Shown here: piece by piece, positions 45,067-54,360 of the stretch
Position numbering within the stretch: position 1 is the stretch's first letter
Layout: every line of letters begins with the position of its first letter
Source: Polyangia bacterium
GTDB taxonomy: Bacteria > Myxococcota_A > Polyangia > Nannocystales > Nannocystaceae
NCBI GenBank assembly: GCA_030430565.1
Contig: JAUIKS010000045.1
Coordinates: 27,574 to 91,573 of the forward strand
Direction: 5' to 3'
Length of the DNA: 64,000 bases
Notes under the pieces: model-generated
The model's input: the letters and a program-made list of their open reading frames with translations, nothing else
The model's database searches: none
Told to the model about the DNA's origin: nothing
Made by a program: the position numbers and the translations under genes

Positions 45067-46932
45067 TCACCAGTTGCGGTTCTCGGGGATCGCGAGCCCG
45101 AAGTACTTGCCGCGCTCCGTGACCATCCACCCGCGCTCGCACAACATCGTGAGCGCGCTCTCGACGTCTTCCTCCGCCCACTTCGTGTCGGGGAACGCGG
45201 CGTGCAGCGCTCGCGTCGCCTTCTCCACGGTCATCGGCAGCCCCGAGCACTCCACGTAGAGGCGCCCGAGCGGGCCCTGAAGCTCGTGGGTACCCTTGAA
45301 AAAATTTCTTCGTCCCTCCTGGATGTATACAGCGTCGTGGGTGCGGGAGAACGTCAGCGTCTCGCGCTCCTTGCTGGTCCAGGTCTGCTTCCACGCCTTC
45401 ACCAACTCGACCGTCTTGCCGTGCACCTCGTCCTCGAGGTGGCCGTTGAACTCCGCCTCGTAGAAATACGCGAGGCGGCCGAGGTCGACGTAATCAGGGT
45501 AGGCGAAGCCGTAGCTCGGCTCCCACTGGATCCGCTTCGCCGGGAAGCGCGCGCGATCCATGAACAGCGGGGCGAAGCGCTCGATGAACACGCGATCGCA
45601 GCCCGCCGGCGGCTCGAGGTGACCGAGCAGACGCAGCACCTGGTACTCCTCCTCAAAATCCTCCGCGCGCTCCCCCGGGAAGCCCCAGAGCAGGTTCCAG
45701 GCCACGCGGAAGCCGAAGTAGTGGGCCCACTTCAGGTGCTTGACGTTGTCGATCATGGTGCAGCCCTTCTTCATGAGCGCCAGCACCCGCGACGACATGC
45801 TCTCGATCCCCGGCTGGATCCAGCGCACCCCGCCGTTCCACAGCGTGCGCAGCTGCTCGCGGTTCACGTTGGACTTGACCTCGTAGAAGAACTGATAGTC
45901 CGCCTTGTCTTTCGCTAATGTCCCAAAGACCTCGTCGACGTAGCGGTGATCGAGGATGTTGTCGGTCGAGTGAAACACGAGCCCGCGATGGCGCCGGGCC
46001 AGCTCGGCGACCTCCTCGATAAAGCGCGGCGGCGACTTCGAACGAAAGCCCATCGCCTGCCCGTTCTGCCCGCAGAACGTGCAGTGGTGCTTGCGCCCCC
46101 ACCAGCAGCCGCGCGCGCCCTCGATCGGCAGCGCGAGCAGTTCGTCCGGGTTGAGCTCGAGGCGCGCGCGTCGCTCAAAAAATTCTTCAAAGTCGGGGAC
46201 CGGCAGCGCGTCGAGATCCTCGGTCGGCTGCGCGGGCTGGGCGACGACCCTGCCGTCGGCGTCGCGCGTGACGAGGCCGGGGATGCCGTTGAGCGGCTCG
46301 TCCGCGGCGAGGCGACGGATGAGCTCCGGGAGCGAGTTGTCGGCCTCGCCGTCGAGCACGAAGTCGACGAAGTCGAACGCGCGGACCAGCTCGTGACCCA
46401 TCACGCCCTCGACGTTCGCCCCGCCGAACACGATCTTCAGCCTGGGGAACGCGCGCTTGAGGCGACGCGCCAGCGCGAGCGACGAGACGTTCTGCTGAAA
46501 GGTCGAGCTGAAGCCGACGACCGCGTAGCGCGACCAGTCCACCGCGTCGACGCAGCGATCGATGTACCGTGGGAGCACCTCGTGGCGGAGGCGCGAGAGG
46601 AACTCGATCTCCGCGTCCTGGTCTTCGGCCCAGTTCACCTCCTCCGGGAAGCGCTTGAAGTAGGCGTCGTCATCAGCCGATACCTCGTCGCCAAAGGCCG
46701 CGCGCGAGAACAGCCACTCCCCGGTCATCCGCCCGCGAAACAGGCACAGCTCCGTGTGAATTTCGCCGAGCTCGGCCGCGAGATCGAGGTGCAGGTGCTG
46801 GGTGTCACACGCGAAGCCGGCGCGCTGGAGGATCGCGGCGAGCAGCCCGAGCTGGATCGCCGGTCGATCCGTCAGCGCGAAGGGCATCGAGACGAGGGCG
46901 ACCCGAAACTCGGAGGGTGGTGTCTTGGGCAT
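45067..46932 (-). CDS. RiPP maturation radical SAM protein 1-type enzyme
   Basis: 621 residues. A B12-binding-like Rossmann domain (about 10-230) includes VGFSSTFQQNVSSLALARRLKRAFP and FGGANVEGVMG. The radical SAM domain carries GARGCWWGRKHHCTFCGQNGQAMGFRSKSP (about 280-310): the unusual Cys-x7-Cys-x2-Cys spacing and the flanking sequence are the signature of the 'RiPP maturation radical SAM protein 1' family. A winged-helix-like C-terminal part follows (about 550-610). Known family members sit beside short precursor peptides, as here. It is four bases downstream of the sulfotransferase and eight bases upstream of the GATase-like gene. The exact chemistry is unknown. Confidence 0.9.
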   Translation of the reverse strand: MPKTPPSEFRVALVSMPFALTDRPAIQLGLLAAILQRAGFACDTQHLHLDLAAELGEIHTELCLFRGRMTGEWLFSRAAFGDEVSADDDAYFKRFPEEVNWAEDQDAEIEFLSRLRHEVLPRYIDRCVDAVDWSRYAVVGFSSTFQQNVSSLALARRLKRAFPRLKIVFGGANVEGVMGHELVRAFDFVDFVLDGEADNSLPELIRRLAADEPLNGIPGLVTRDADGRVVAQPAQPTEDLDALPVPDFEEFFERRARLELNPDELLALPIEGARGCWWGRKHHCTFCGQNGQAMGFRSKSPPRFIEEVAELARRHRGLVFHSTDNILDHRYVDEVFGTLAKDKADYQFFYEVKSNVNREQLRTLWNGGVRWIQPGIESMSSRVLALMKKGCTMIDNVKHLKWAHYFGFRVAWNLLWGFPGERAEDFEEEYQVLRLLGHLEPPAGCDRVFIERFAPLFMDRARFPAKRIQWEPSYGFAYPDYVDLGRLAYFYEAEFNGHLEDEVHGKTVELVKAWKQTWTSKERETLTFSRTHDAVYIQEGRRNFFKGTHELQGPLGRLYVECSGLPMTVEKATRALHAAFPDTKWAEEDVESALTMLCERGWMVTERGKYFGLAIPENRNW

Positions 46933-46935
46933 GGC

Positions 46936-47730
46936 TCAGGGCGTGGGATCGAGCAGGAAGCCGTGCTCGGCGCTGCCGAGGAGCTCGTCGAGCTCGCGGT
47001 GGTTCGGGATCAACCGGTAGGTACGGGCGAAATTCAGACGGTGGCGAGTCGGGTCGAGGGCCGCGCGCGCGCGGTCGAGCAGAGCGGGTGACGAGAGACG
47101 AGAGACGCCGAGGAAGTCGAAGAGTCGATCGAGCGTGGCGCGCTGCGCTGGCCAACCTGCCCCTGAGAATAGCTCACGGTACGTCAGCTCGATGTGCTCG
47201 ACGCGATCTCGCTCGAGGATCGCGCGGTGGACTCGTAGCGCTCGCTCGTACCAGAGCATGGTCGAGGCGAGCTCGCGCGGATCGAGGCGCGGGAGCGCGT
47301 CCGGAGGCCACGCGCCGTCGCCAGCGTGCCAAACCCCCGTAGCGAACGCGAGCGCGTTGGAGACCGCCTGTCGCAGGAGGTTTGCGCGATGCAGCAAGAT
47401 GACCCGACGCGCGCGTACGAGTCGCCGCGTGAGCAGCGGCGGGAGCTGATGGAGGACGTGCTTTACGCCGTCGACGCGCGCGAACAGCCCTTCCACGGCG
47501 TGGTCAAAGGCCGCGCGCTGCTGCGCGGGTCGCTGCTCCCGAGCCACCGACGCGGCGACGCCGGTCTCGGCGTTGAACGGCTCAGATATTACCGATAGGT
47601 CAGGGTGCAGCCCGAGGCACTCGATGAGCGTCGTGCTCCCGCAGCGCGGACTCGAGAGCAGGATGAAGCCGCGTCCGCGTCCCCGCTCGACAGCGCTCGA
47701 TCGATGTATCGACACATCCGCGTCCCGCAC
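46936..47730 (-). CDS. Sulfotransferase
   Basis: 264 residues from the GTG at 47730. A GTG at 47811 would add 27 residues, but those codons have unusually many T third bases and would leave only five bases to the divergent peptide gene; 47715 is another option. The 5'-phosphosulfate loop FILLSSPRCGSTTLIECLGLHPDLSVISEPFN and the 3'-phosphate segment RARRVILLHRANLLRQAVSNALA mark a PAPS-dependent sulfotransferase of the Stf0/Sulfotransfer_3 kind. Within this cluster it could sulfate the peptide product, as the tyrosine sulfotransferase RaxST does for RaxX. Confidence 0.85.
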   Translation of the reverse strand: MRDADVSIHRSSAVERGRGRGFILLSSPRCGSTTLIECLGLHPDLSVISEPFNAETGVAASVAREQRPAQQRAAFDHAVEGLFARVDGVKHVLHQLPPLLTRRLVRARRVILLHRANLLRQAVSNALAFATGVWHAGDGAWPPDALPRLDPRELASTMLWYERALRVHRAILERDRVEHIELTYRELFSGAGWPAQRATLDRLFDFLGVSRLSSPALLDRARAALDPTRHRLNFARTYRLIPNHRELDELLGSAEHGFLLDPTP

Positions 47731-47816
47731 CTCCAGGCGCGCGGTAGCGCGCGTCCGAGCAGGCGCGACGATGATAGCATCGCGCTTAAGACGAGCCCAA
47801 AGCCGGAGCACGTGAG

Positions 47817-48065
47817 ATGACCGAGAAGAAGGATTTCAGAAAAATCGCGTCCACCAGCCTCGACAAATTGATCGCCGAGAAGGTCGACCTGAAGAAGGGT
47901 CCCGCGAAGTGGCGTGACGGTCTCGGCGGCGCGACGGCGAGCCGAACCTCGGCGCATCGCTCGGACTATCGCGAGTTCCAAGCGCAGGAGAAGTTCCTGC
48001 TGGAGGAGGGGCTCTCGAAGGAGCTGATCGACAAGCTGCGCGAGCCAGCGCCGATCAAGAAGTAG
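47817..48065 (+). CDS. 82-residue candidate RiPP precursor
   Basis: 82 residues from an ATG with GGAG about nine bases upstream. The ends are helical and charged (MTEKKDFRKIASTSLDKLIAEKVDLKK; QAQEKFLLEEGLSKELIDKLREPAPIKK). The middle is Gly/Ser/Thr/Ala-rich with one Trp and one Tyr (KWRDGLGGATASRTSAHRSDYREF). It lies between the divergent sulfotransferase and the PqqD-fused radical SAM gene (24 bp upstream of the latter), the normal place for a precursor. The Tyr is preceded by Asp and followed by Arg-Glu, a possible sulfation site. It lacks a classic double-Gly cleavage site and its ends look structured, so it could instead be a helper protein. Confidence 0.65.
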   Translation: MTEKKDFRKIASTSLDKLIAEKVDLKKGPAKWRDGLGGATASRTSAHRSDYREFQAQEKFLLEEGLSKELIDKLREPAPIKK

Positions 48066-48089
48066 CTTCCGAAGCCGGGCGGCCCGACC

Positions 48090-50600
48090 TTGAGCGAAGC
48101 TGTCGACATTCAGTTCTGCTTCACCCCGTATCGATCGGAGGGCTTTCGCCACTCGGTCGCGGCCTACTACCTCAGCGAGTACATCGCCCAAGCGGGCCTC
48201 CGCGCGACGCAGTACATCAACGCCTCGCCGCTCGGATCGCTCGACACGATCGCCGCCGACATCGCGCGGGTCGACGCGCGCGCCCACGGCTTCGTCGTCT
48301 ACGACACGAACGCGCTGCTCGTGCTCGCCCTCGCGAGGCGCCTTCGAAGCCTGCGGCCCGACCGAACGATCATCTTCGGCGGGCCGTTTTGCGAGCCGCG
48401 CGCGAACCACGACATGCTCCTCGAGGCGGGGTCACCGGTCGATTTTGTGGTCCACAGCAGCGGGTACCGCCCGCTCGCCGCGCTGCTCGAGCGCGATCGA
48501 GACGTCGACCCGCGCAGCGTCCCAGGGATCGCGTTTCGAGGCGCCGACGGCACCGTCCAACGGAACCTGAAGAGCGATCGGCTCGCGCTCCTCGAGCTCC
48601 CCTCGCCGTATCTCTCGGGGCGTGTCTCCCTCGACGAGCTCTACGACGCCGAGGGCGTCTTCGCGATCATTCGCTCGCAGGGCTGCACCGCGCACTGCGT
48701 GTTCTGCAATTTCGCGGTCCGCAGCGGCTTCCGGGTCGACACCATGCCGATCGAGCGAACACTCGCCGAGCTCGAGCTGTTCGCCGACTTCGCCCGCGCT
48801 CGCGGCGATGTCGTGCACGTCATCCTCTCAGATGACGATTTCGCCGTCGATCTCGAGGGGGCCAAAGAGTTCTGCGCGCGGACGAGCGAGGCGGGCTTGT
48901 CCAAGCACCTTTGCTTTCACTCGCACATGAGCATCAACCTCGCCGATCGTGAGCTCATCGAGTTGATGTCGGCGGCCAACTTCGCCGACGTAAATTTCGG
49001 CGTTGAGTCGGGCGTACCCCACGTCCTCAACAAGATGGGCAAGCTCCATCGCAAGACCCGTGGCGCCACGGATCTGGTCGCGGAGCGCGACTACCTCGAG
49101 CGCGCCCGCGAGCTGATCTCGCTGTGCAACCGCCTCGGGGTCCGGACGATGGCGAGCTTCGTCACCGGCATGCCCTTCGAGTCCCGCGAGGACGCGATGC
49201 AGACGCTCGAGTACATCAAGACGCTGGAGCTCAGCGAGTACTCGGTCAATCTGTTCACACCCTTCACGGGTTCGGTCTACTCGCGGCTGCGGCGGGGCGA
49301 GGTCGAGCATGACACCCGCTACGCGACGTTGCCCCGGCGCCGGGAGTATCACTTCGATCCCAAGCTCGTGCCGCGCCTGTCCCACTGCTTCGCGTACCCG
49401 AGCGTGAAGGCGGCGGTGTTCCTCACCGGCGAGTTCTCCGAGGGGGAGCCGCAGCCCGACGGGACGGTTCACCCGAGCATGGTGCTCGCGGCCAAGGGGG
49501 CGCGCGCGGCCGAGGTCGGGCGGCTCGCCCCGCTGGTCAACATCGGTGACTACCTGCTGTTCGAACTCGAGCACGAGGATCAGATTCGGGCGATTGATCG
49601 GGCCTGCGTCGACGCCGAGCTGCCGGTCGCCAAGGTCGATTACGTGTTCCCGGTGCTCGGGTCAGCGGCACACGCCGCGACCGCGCGTGAGCTGTTTGTC
49701 CACCCGCAGTACGAGGCGACCTCGATCGTGCGCGCCGGCTTCGCCGAGCTCGCCACGCTCGACCTCGCCTTCGACGGCCGCCCGCGGCGGATGGCCGACA
49801 CCGCGCTCGTCACGACGGTCGAAGAAGGCGAGGACCTCGAGCGCTTCCTCTCCGAGCTGATCGCGATCGAGCGCAGCGATCGACCGATTCCGCTCGCCGA
49901 GCTGCTGCTCGGCCGTCACCCGATGCGAGTGCTCCACGGCTGTCGGTGGTCCGCCTGGGGCTGCGCGGCCGAGAGCCTGGGCCTGCTCGTCGTCAACCCA
50001 GACGGCGGCGTCTCGCCGTGCTTTGGAGGCCCCAGCGTCGCCGGTCCCCACCAGGGTCGCGCGGAGCTGAGGACGCGTATGAAGGCGACCATGGCGGCCG
50101 CCCGCGAGGCGCTGGACTGCGACACGTGCGAGGCCCGTGACGACTGCTCACGCTGCGTGTCCCTCGCGGGCGTCTCTCGCGAGCGATATTGCGAGCTCAT
50201 TCAAACCAAAGGCTGGATCACGCACGTCCTGCCGATCCTCCGGCTGCTCGAGGAGAGCACCTCGATCGAGAACCTGCGCGCCGTGTCTGTCGGCGTCCTT
50301 CGGGAGCAGACGTTCGAACTCCGAGAGCAGGATCGAGGCGACGCGCCCGAGGAGCGGCGCGGCTGCTACGTCGCCCGTGACGAGGCCGGCTACCTCATCG
50401 CCGATGTTCGGAGCAGGGTCTGCTTCCGAGTCGATAGCACCATCGCGCTGCTGGTGGAGGGGCTTCGCTGGGGGTCGTCGGAGGAGCAGCTCGTGACCGC
50501 GCTTCACTCGGTTTATGGCGTAGACGCTGATGACGCGCGCGCGCGGCTCAGGTACGCGATGACGCGGATCTGGAACCGGTCGCTGCTTCGACGCTCGTAG
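48090..50600 (+). CDS. B12-type radical SAM with SPASM-like and PqqD-like domains
   Basis: 836 residues from a TTG start. Residues about 1-150 form a B12-binding-like domain (HSVAAYYLSEYIAQAGLRATQYIN, IIFGGPFCEPRANHDML). The radical SAM domain has Cys199-x3-Cys203-x2-Cys206 (GCTAHCVFC) and VHVILSDDDF. From about 610 to 690 there is a Cys-rich SPASM-like region (GCRWSAWGCAAES, SPCFGGPS, CDTCEARDDCSRC, ERYCEL). The last 75 residues (CYVARDEAGYLIADVRSRVCFRVDSTIALLVEGL...) are PqqD-like, the RiPP recognition element that binds leader peptides. Such a fusion points strongly to peptide modification, with the upstream 82-residue peptide as likely substrate. Confidence 0.87.
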   Translation: MSEAVDIQFCFTPYRSEGFRHSVAAYYLSEYIAQAGLRATQYINASPLGSLDTIAADIARVDARAHGFVVYDTNALLVLALARRLRSLRPDRTIIFGGPFCEPRANHDMLLEAGSPVDFVVHSSGYRPLAALLERDRDVDPRSVPGIAFRGADGTVQRNLKSDRLALLELPSPYLSGRVSLDELYDAEGVFAIIRSQGCTAHCVFCNFAVRSGFRVDTMPIERTLAELELFADFARARGDVVHVILSDDDFAVDLEGAKEFCARTSEAGLSKHLCFHSHMSINLADRELIELMSAANFADVNFGVESGVPHVLNKMGKLHRKTRGATDLVAERDYLERARELISLCNRLGVRTMASFVTGMPFESREDAMQTLEYIKTLELSEYSVNLFTPFTGSVYSRLRRGEVEHDTRYATLPRRREYHFDPKLVPRLSHCFAYPSVKAAVFLTGEFSEGEPQPDGTVHPSMVLAAKGARAAEVGRLAPLVNIGDYLLFELEHEDQIRAIDRACVDAELPVAKVDYVFPVLGSAAHAATARELFVHPQYEATSIVRAGFAELATLDLAFDGRPRRMADTALVTTVEEGEDLERFLSELIAIERSDRPIPLAELLLGRHPMRVLHGCRWSAWGCAAESLGLLVVNPDGGVSPCFGGPSVAGPHQGRAELRTRMKATMAAAREALDCDTCEARDDCSRCVSLAGVSRERYCELIQTKGWITHVLPILRLLEESTSIENLRAVSVGVLREQTFELREQDRGDAPEERRGCYVARDEAGYLIADVRSRVCFRVDSTIALLVEGLRWGSSEEQLVTALHSVYGVDADDARARLRYAMTRIWNRSLLRRS

Positions 50601-50621
50601 CGATACATCAGTCGCCTGCCG

Positions 50622-51917
50622 TCAATTCTCGAAGCAGTACAGCGCTCCCGCGCTGTAGCAGTGCTCGGGGTTGAAGTCATCCAGGTTGGTCCAGTTGGCG
50701 TCGACGAGATCGTTGAAGCCGAATCGGCCCTTCTCCTCGCTTATGACGCTCCAGTTGGCGCAGTGATATGGATCCTCCGCCATCGTGCCGTTGGGCGCCG
50801 TATTCGACCACACGATCGTGGTCTTGTCTTCGTTCGCTTCCGTGCGATCGATCGTCGTCCAGACCGTCCCGTCCGTGAGGTCCTCCCAGTTCATCGCCAC
50901 GATTCGTCCGTCCAGCAGCAGGTAGCGCCCGGCCGCGTGCACAAAACGGCTGTCAGGAGAACCTTCGGGTGAACTCAGCCACGCTCGAAAACTCTCAGCG
51001 TTCTCGAGACCCTCGGCGTCGGCGAGCGTCTGGCACAGCGAGTCAGCTCCCTCAAGCCCGCCGAGCTCGCCGCCCTGTTCAGTGATACTGGTGACGAACA
51101 CGACTCGGTCGCGCACACAGATCTCGTTGCACCCGTCGTCGGGCACATCGTTCCCATCGTCACAGTCCTCACCGTTCGAGGGCTGCGTGAAGCCGTCGCC
51201 ACAGCTCGCGACGGTACAGCTCGAGAGGCAGGCGTCGGTGTTGTCTTCGTTTCCGTCGTCGCACTCCTCGCCGACCTCGACGACCCCGTTGCCGCAGCCA
51301 GGGGTTGTGCAGTTGCTGGCGCAGCCGTCGTCGTCAACGAGGTTACCGTCATCACACTCTTCAACATCCACGTGGAGTTGGCCGTCGCCGCAGCGCGCGA
51401 GCTCGCAGGTGCTCAGGCAGCTGTCGCTGTTGTCATCATCGCCGTCGTCGCACTCCTCGACGCCGACGTGGAGCTGGCCGTCACCACATCGGGCCGCTTC
51501 GCACGTGCTCAGGCACGCGTCGTTGTCGTCGTCGTTGCCGTCGTCACACGCTTCTCCGCCGATGGCGTCGACGGCTCCGTCGCCACACTCGGGCAGCAGA
51601 ACACACAGGATCGAGCAGCCTCCGCCGTAGTCACCGTCGACGTTCTCGTCGCCATCATCGCAGTCCTCGTCCTCGTCGAGTACGCCGTCGCCACAGCCCA
51701 CACGGGTGCATTGATGCGAACACGGGCCTTGGTCGTGGTTGGCGTCGCCGTCATCGCACTGCTCGTCGCCCTCAACGTGGCTGTTGCCGCACGGCTCCGT
51801 GGACGCCGCGGTGTCTGAAGTACCGACGGTGTCGACCTCGCCGACGCAGGAGCTGCTGAGAAGGCCGAGGAGCAGACTGGCGGCCGGGACAATGAAGGGG
51901 ATACGTGTCGTGTGCAT
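50622..51917 (-). CDS. DUF4215-repeat lipoprotein with C-terminal DUF1554-like domain
   Basis: 431 residues. The signal ends in LLSSSC (lipobox). About six repeats of the DUF4215/Myxococcus Cys-rich type follow, with the pattern CGDGxxxxxxEECDDGNxxxxDxC (residues 40-260). The C-terminal 160 residues read RVVFVTSITEQGGELGGLEGADSLCQTLADAEGLENAESFRAWLSS and end in FNPEHCYSAGALYCFEN, like the DUF1554 or lectin-like domains at the ends of bacterial surface proteins. It is probably a surface-exposed binding protein carried as cargo. Confidence 0.83.
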   Translation of the reverse strand: MHTTRIPFIVPAASLLLGLLSSSCVGEVDTVGTSDTAASTEPCGNSHVEGDEQCDDGDANHDQGPCSHQCTRVGCGDGVLDEDEDCDDGDENVDGDYGGGCSILCVLLPECGDGAVDAIGGEACDDGNDDDNDACLSTCEAARCGDGQLHVGVEECDDGDDDNSDSCLSTCELARCGDGQLHVDVEECDDGNLVDDDGCASNCTTPGCGNGVVEVGEECDDGNEDNTDACLSSCTVASCGDGFTQPSNGEDCDDGNDVPDDGCNEICVRDRVVFVTSITEQGGELGGLEGADSLCQTLADAEGLENAESFRAWLSSPEGSPDSRFVHAAGRYLLLDGRIVAMNWEDLTDGTVWTTIDRTEANEDKTTIVWSNTAPNGTMAEDPYHCANWSVISEEKGRFGFNDLVDANWTNLDDFNPEHCYSAGALYCFEN

Positions 51918-52031
51918 AGGGCGTTCATTTGGGGGTTCAGGGCGGTCGTGGGCTGCGGAGAGACGCGTCCCCGCTCGCGCGCCCCCGCCGAGGAGTGGTT
52001 GACTGCGGCCGTGAACACCGCCGTCGGGACG

Positions 52032-54296
52032 TCAGCCGTTCCCGTCGATCACCCACTGCGGGGGATTGGTGTTGTCTCGCAGCGCGTGCGCCTCTTCTGT
52101 CGGCAGCAGCGGATTCTGCTTCACGACTAGCTGCCCGCCGATCGACTCGAGGTTCGAGAGACCGTCGAGGATGGCCTCGAGTGACGCGTTGTCGATGAGC
52201 TGCAGCGCGTCCGTGATCTCAGTAACCCCCTCGAGACCGTCGAGCGTGGTCAACGCTTGGTTGTCCTCGATCCAGAGCGACTCGATCGCGCCGCTCAGGC
52301 TCGAGAGCCCCGCGAGACTCTGCAGCTTCGCGTTCTCACGGAGGACTGTCACCCCGGCGATCGTCTCGAGGCTCGCCAGCCCGTCGAGATGGACAAGGCT
52401 CGTACCGACCAGTCGCAGGTCGCCGCCGACGTCGGTGAGATGCGAGAGCAGGCTGATGGACTCGAGGAGCGGGCTCCCCTCGATCCGAAGCTCGCCGATG
52501 AGCGTCGGCCCCTCAATCCCCGCGAGGCTCACGAGCGCCGGGTTGTTCAGCATGTAGAGGCCGCCTGGCAGCGCGCTGATGCCGGCGAGCGAGTTCGCGC
52601 TCCACAGCGCCGGGTTGTTCTCGATGATCACGAACGTGGCGAAGGTCAGCCCTTCGAGGCCGACGAGCGTCGCCAGGGCGGCGTTGTTGCTGATCTCTAC
52701 GATCTCGGCCGCTGTCAGTCCCTCGAGACCCGCGATCGAGACGAGCGACGCGTTGTCGGCGATCGTCAGCAGCTCCGACTCGCTCGGCCCCTTGACGCCG
52801 ATCGTGGCGAGCGCGTCATTACCGGTGATCTTGAGCCCCTTCGCGGAGGTGAGCGGCGGCAGCGACAGGTGCGTGAGCGCGTCATTGTTCATGACCTGGG
52901 CGCCCGACTTCAGCGCTGAGATACCCGCGAGGGCGTCGAGCGACGAGAGGCTCTTGTTGTCCACTACGTTCAGAGAGTCCAGCTCGGATTGCAGACCCTC
53001 GAGACCCTTGAGGCTCTCGAGCGCGTCGTTGTCCGCGATGGTGAGCCGGTAGGCTTGGGTCACCGACGCGAGCTGGGAGATGTCGACGAGCGCGTCGTTG
53101 TTCTCGAGGGTGAGCTTCCCGAGCTCCCCCGCGACGCTCTCGAGGCCGGAGAGGTTCGTCAACAGCGGGTTGCTCGCGATGGTCAGGTCGTCCGCGACGC
53201 TCTCGAGCGAGGAGAGCGCGTCGAGGCTCTTGAGCCCCTCGTTGTTCTCCAGTCGTAGATCCTCCAGGGCCTTCAGGCCCTCGAGACCGTCGAGCTTCTG
53301 GAGGACGACCGTGTCATAGACACCGACGAAGTTCGCGCTGTCGACGGCCGCGAGCGCCGTGAGATCATAGAGCGACTTGCCCGCGATCAGGATGCTGTCG
53401 ATGTGGCCAGCCACGCTGTCGAGGCCGTTGAGCTTCAAGAGCGAGTTGTTGTAGACGATCGAGAGCTTGGTCCGCGGACGGATCCCCGCGAGCGGCGAGA
53501 GATCGGTGATGTTGTTCATCTCGCTGACTCGCAGCACGTCGATCTCGCCGATGAGCTGCTCGACACCGTGGAGCGAGGAGAGCGCGTCGTTGCCCCGGAA
53601 CGTCAGCTCCGTGGCGTCGGGCGCGAAGCCGGTGAAACCCGCGAGGCCCTCGACGCTCATGAGGTGCGGATTGTGCGAGATCTCGACGAGCGTAAGCGGA
53701 GCGTCGCCGTAGAACTCAAACGCGGCGACATCCTCGAGCGATGTGTTAGCGATGATCCGCACGGACTCCGGCGCGCGATGTATGTCGAGGCCAGAGAGCG
53801 TCGTCAGCTCGGGGTTCTGCTCGATCAGCAGCTCCGTCGCGCCGCACACACAGGAGAGGCCGGCGAGCGTGGTCGCGTCGGTGTAGCGAATTGACAACCC
53901 GCCCTCGATCAGCACCGGGTCTTCGTAGCCGTCGCAGAACCCGCGCATCGCCCCATCAGCGCCATGGCCCGAGAACGCGACCGAGCCGGGGAGTAGCAGC
54001 GCGTCCTCGCACCCGGGAGCGCCACCTGGTTCGCCGGCCGTCTCGGGGGGGTCCGTCGGCTCAGGATCCGGAGGACCCTTCGTCATGCTGTCCTGATCCG
54101 GATCTGTCGACGTGCTCGCCGCGCTGGTCACGGTGTCGCCGCTCGTCGCGGTCGCGGGATCATCAACGTCGGCGGTCGTCTCCGTAGACGCGTCGCTGTC
54201 GGTCTCGACAGGGCCCGCGAGGTCGTCGCCGCAGCGGGCGAGGAGCGCGGGGAGCAGCAGGAGGCACCATGGGGAGAGTCTGGTGGTCTTGTTCAT
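52032..54296 (-). CDS. Leucine-rich-repeat surface lipoprotein
   Basis: 754 residues from the ATG at 54296, giving the signal MNKTTRLSPWCLLLLPALLARC. An acidic Ser/Thr linker (to about 95) leads to a long region of irregular leucine-rich, Receptor-L-like repeats. Each is about 20-24 residues, for example LTLVEISHNPHLMSVEGLAG, LRLENNEGLKSLDALSS, LTIADNDALESLKGLEG and LRLVGTSLVHLDGLAS. The fold is a solenoid fit for binding proteins or glycans outside the cell. The C-terminal end ALRDNTNPPQWVIDGNG differs from the truncated relative next to it. Confidence 0.83.
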   Translation of the reverse strand: MNKTTRLSPWCLLLLPALLARCGDDLAGPVETDSDASTETTADVDDPATATSGDTVTSAASTSTDPDQDSMTKGPPDPEPTDPPETAGEPGGAPGCEDALLLPGSVAFSGHGADGAMRGFCDGYEDPVLIEGGLSIRYTDATTLAGLSCVCGATELLIEQNPELTTLSGLDIHRAPESVRIIANTSLEDVAAFEFYGDAPLTLVEISHNPHLMSVEGLAGFTGFAPDATELTFRGNDALSSLHGVEQLIGEIDVLRVSEMNNITDLSPLAGIRPRTKLSIVYNNSLLKLNGLDSVAGHIDSILIAGKSLYDLTALAAVDSANFVGVYDTVVLQKLDGLEGLKALEDLRLENNEGLKSLDALSSLESVADDLTIASNPLLTNLSGLESVAGELGKLTLENNDALVDISQLASVTQAYRLTIADNDALESLKGLEGLQSELDSLNVVDNKSLSSLDALAGISALKSGAQVMNNDALTHLSLPPLTSAKGLKITGNDALATIGVKGPSESELLTIADNASLVSIAGLEGLTAAEIVEISNNAALATLVGLEGLTFATFVIIENNPALWSANSLAGISALPGGLYMLNNPALVSLAGIEGPTLIGELRIEGSPLLESISLLSHLTDVGGDLRLVGTSLVHLDGLASLETIAGVTVLRENAKLQSLAGLSSLSGAIESLWIEDNQALTTLDGLEGVTEITDALQLIDNASLEAILDGLSNLESIGGQLVVKQNPLLPTEEAHALRDNTNPPQWVIDGNG

Positions 54297-54360
54297 GGGA
54301 TGGTCCACGACCGAGGTCGGCCGGGCGCGGGGGATGTTGCGAGCACGTAGAGAAAAATCT

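Noticed and set aside
52056..54190. Many long plus-strand open frames opposite the leucine-rich-repeat gene
   Set aside because: They mirror the minus-strand gene, have Arg/Ser/Pro-rich products and no domain features; high GC makes antisense frames stay open.
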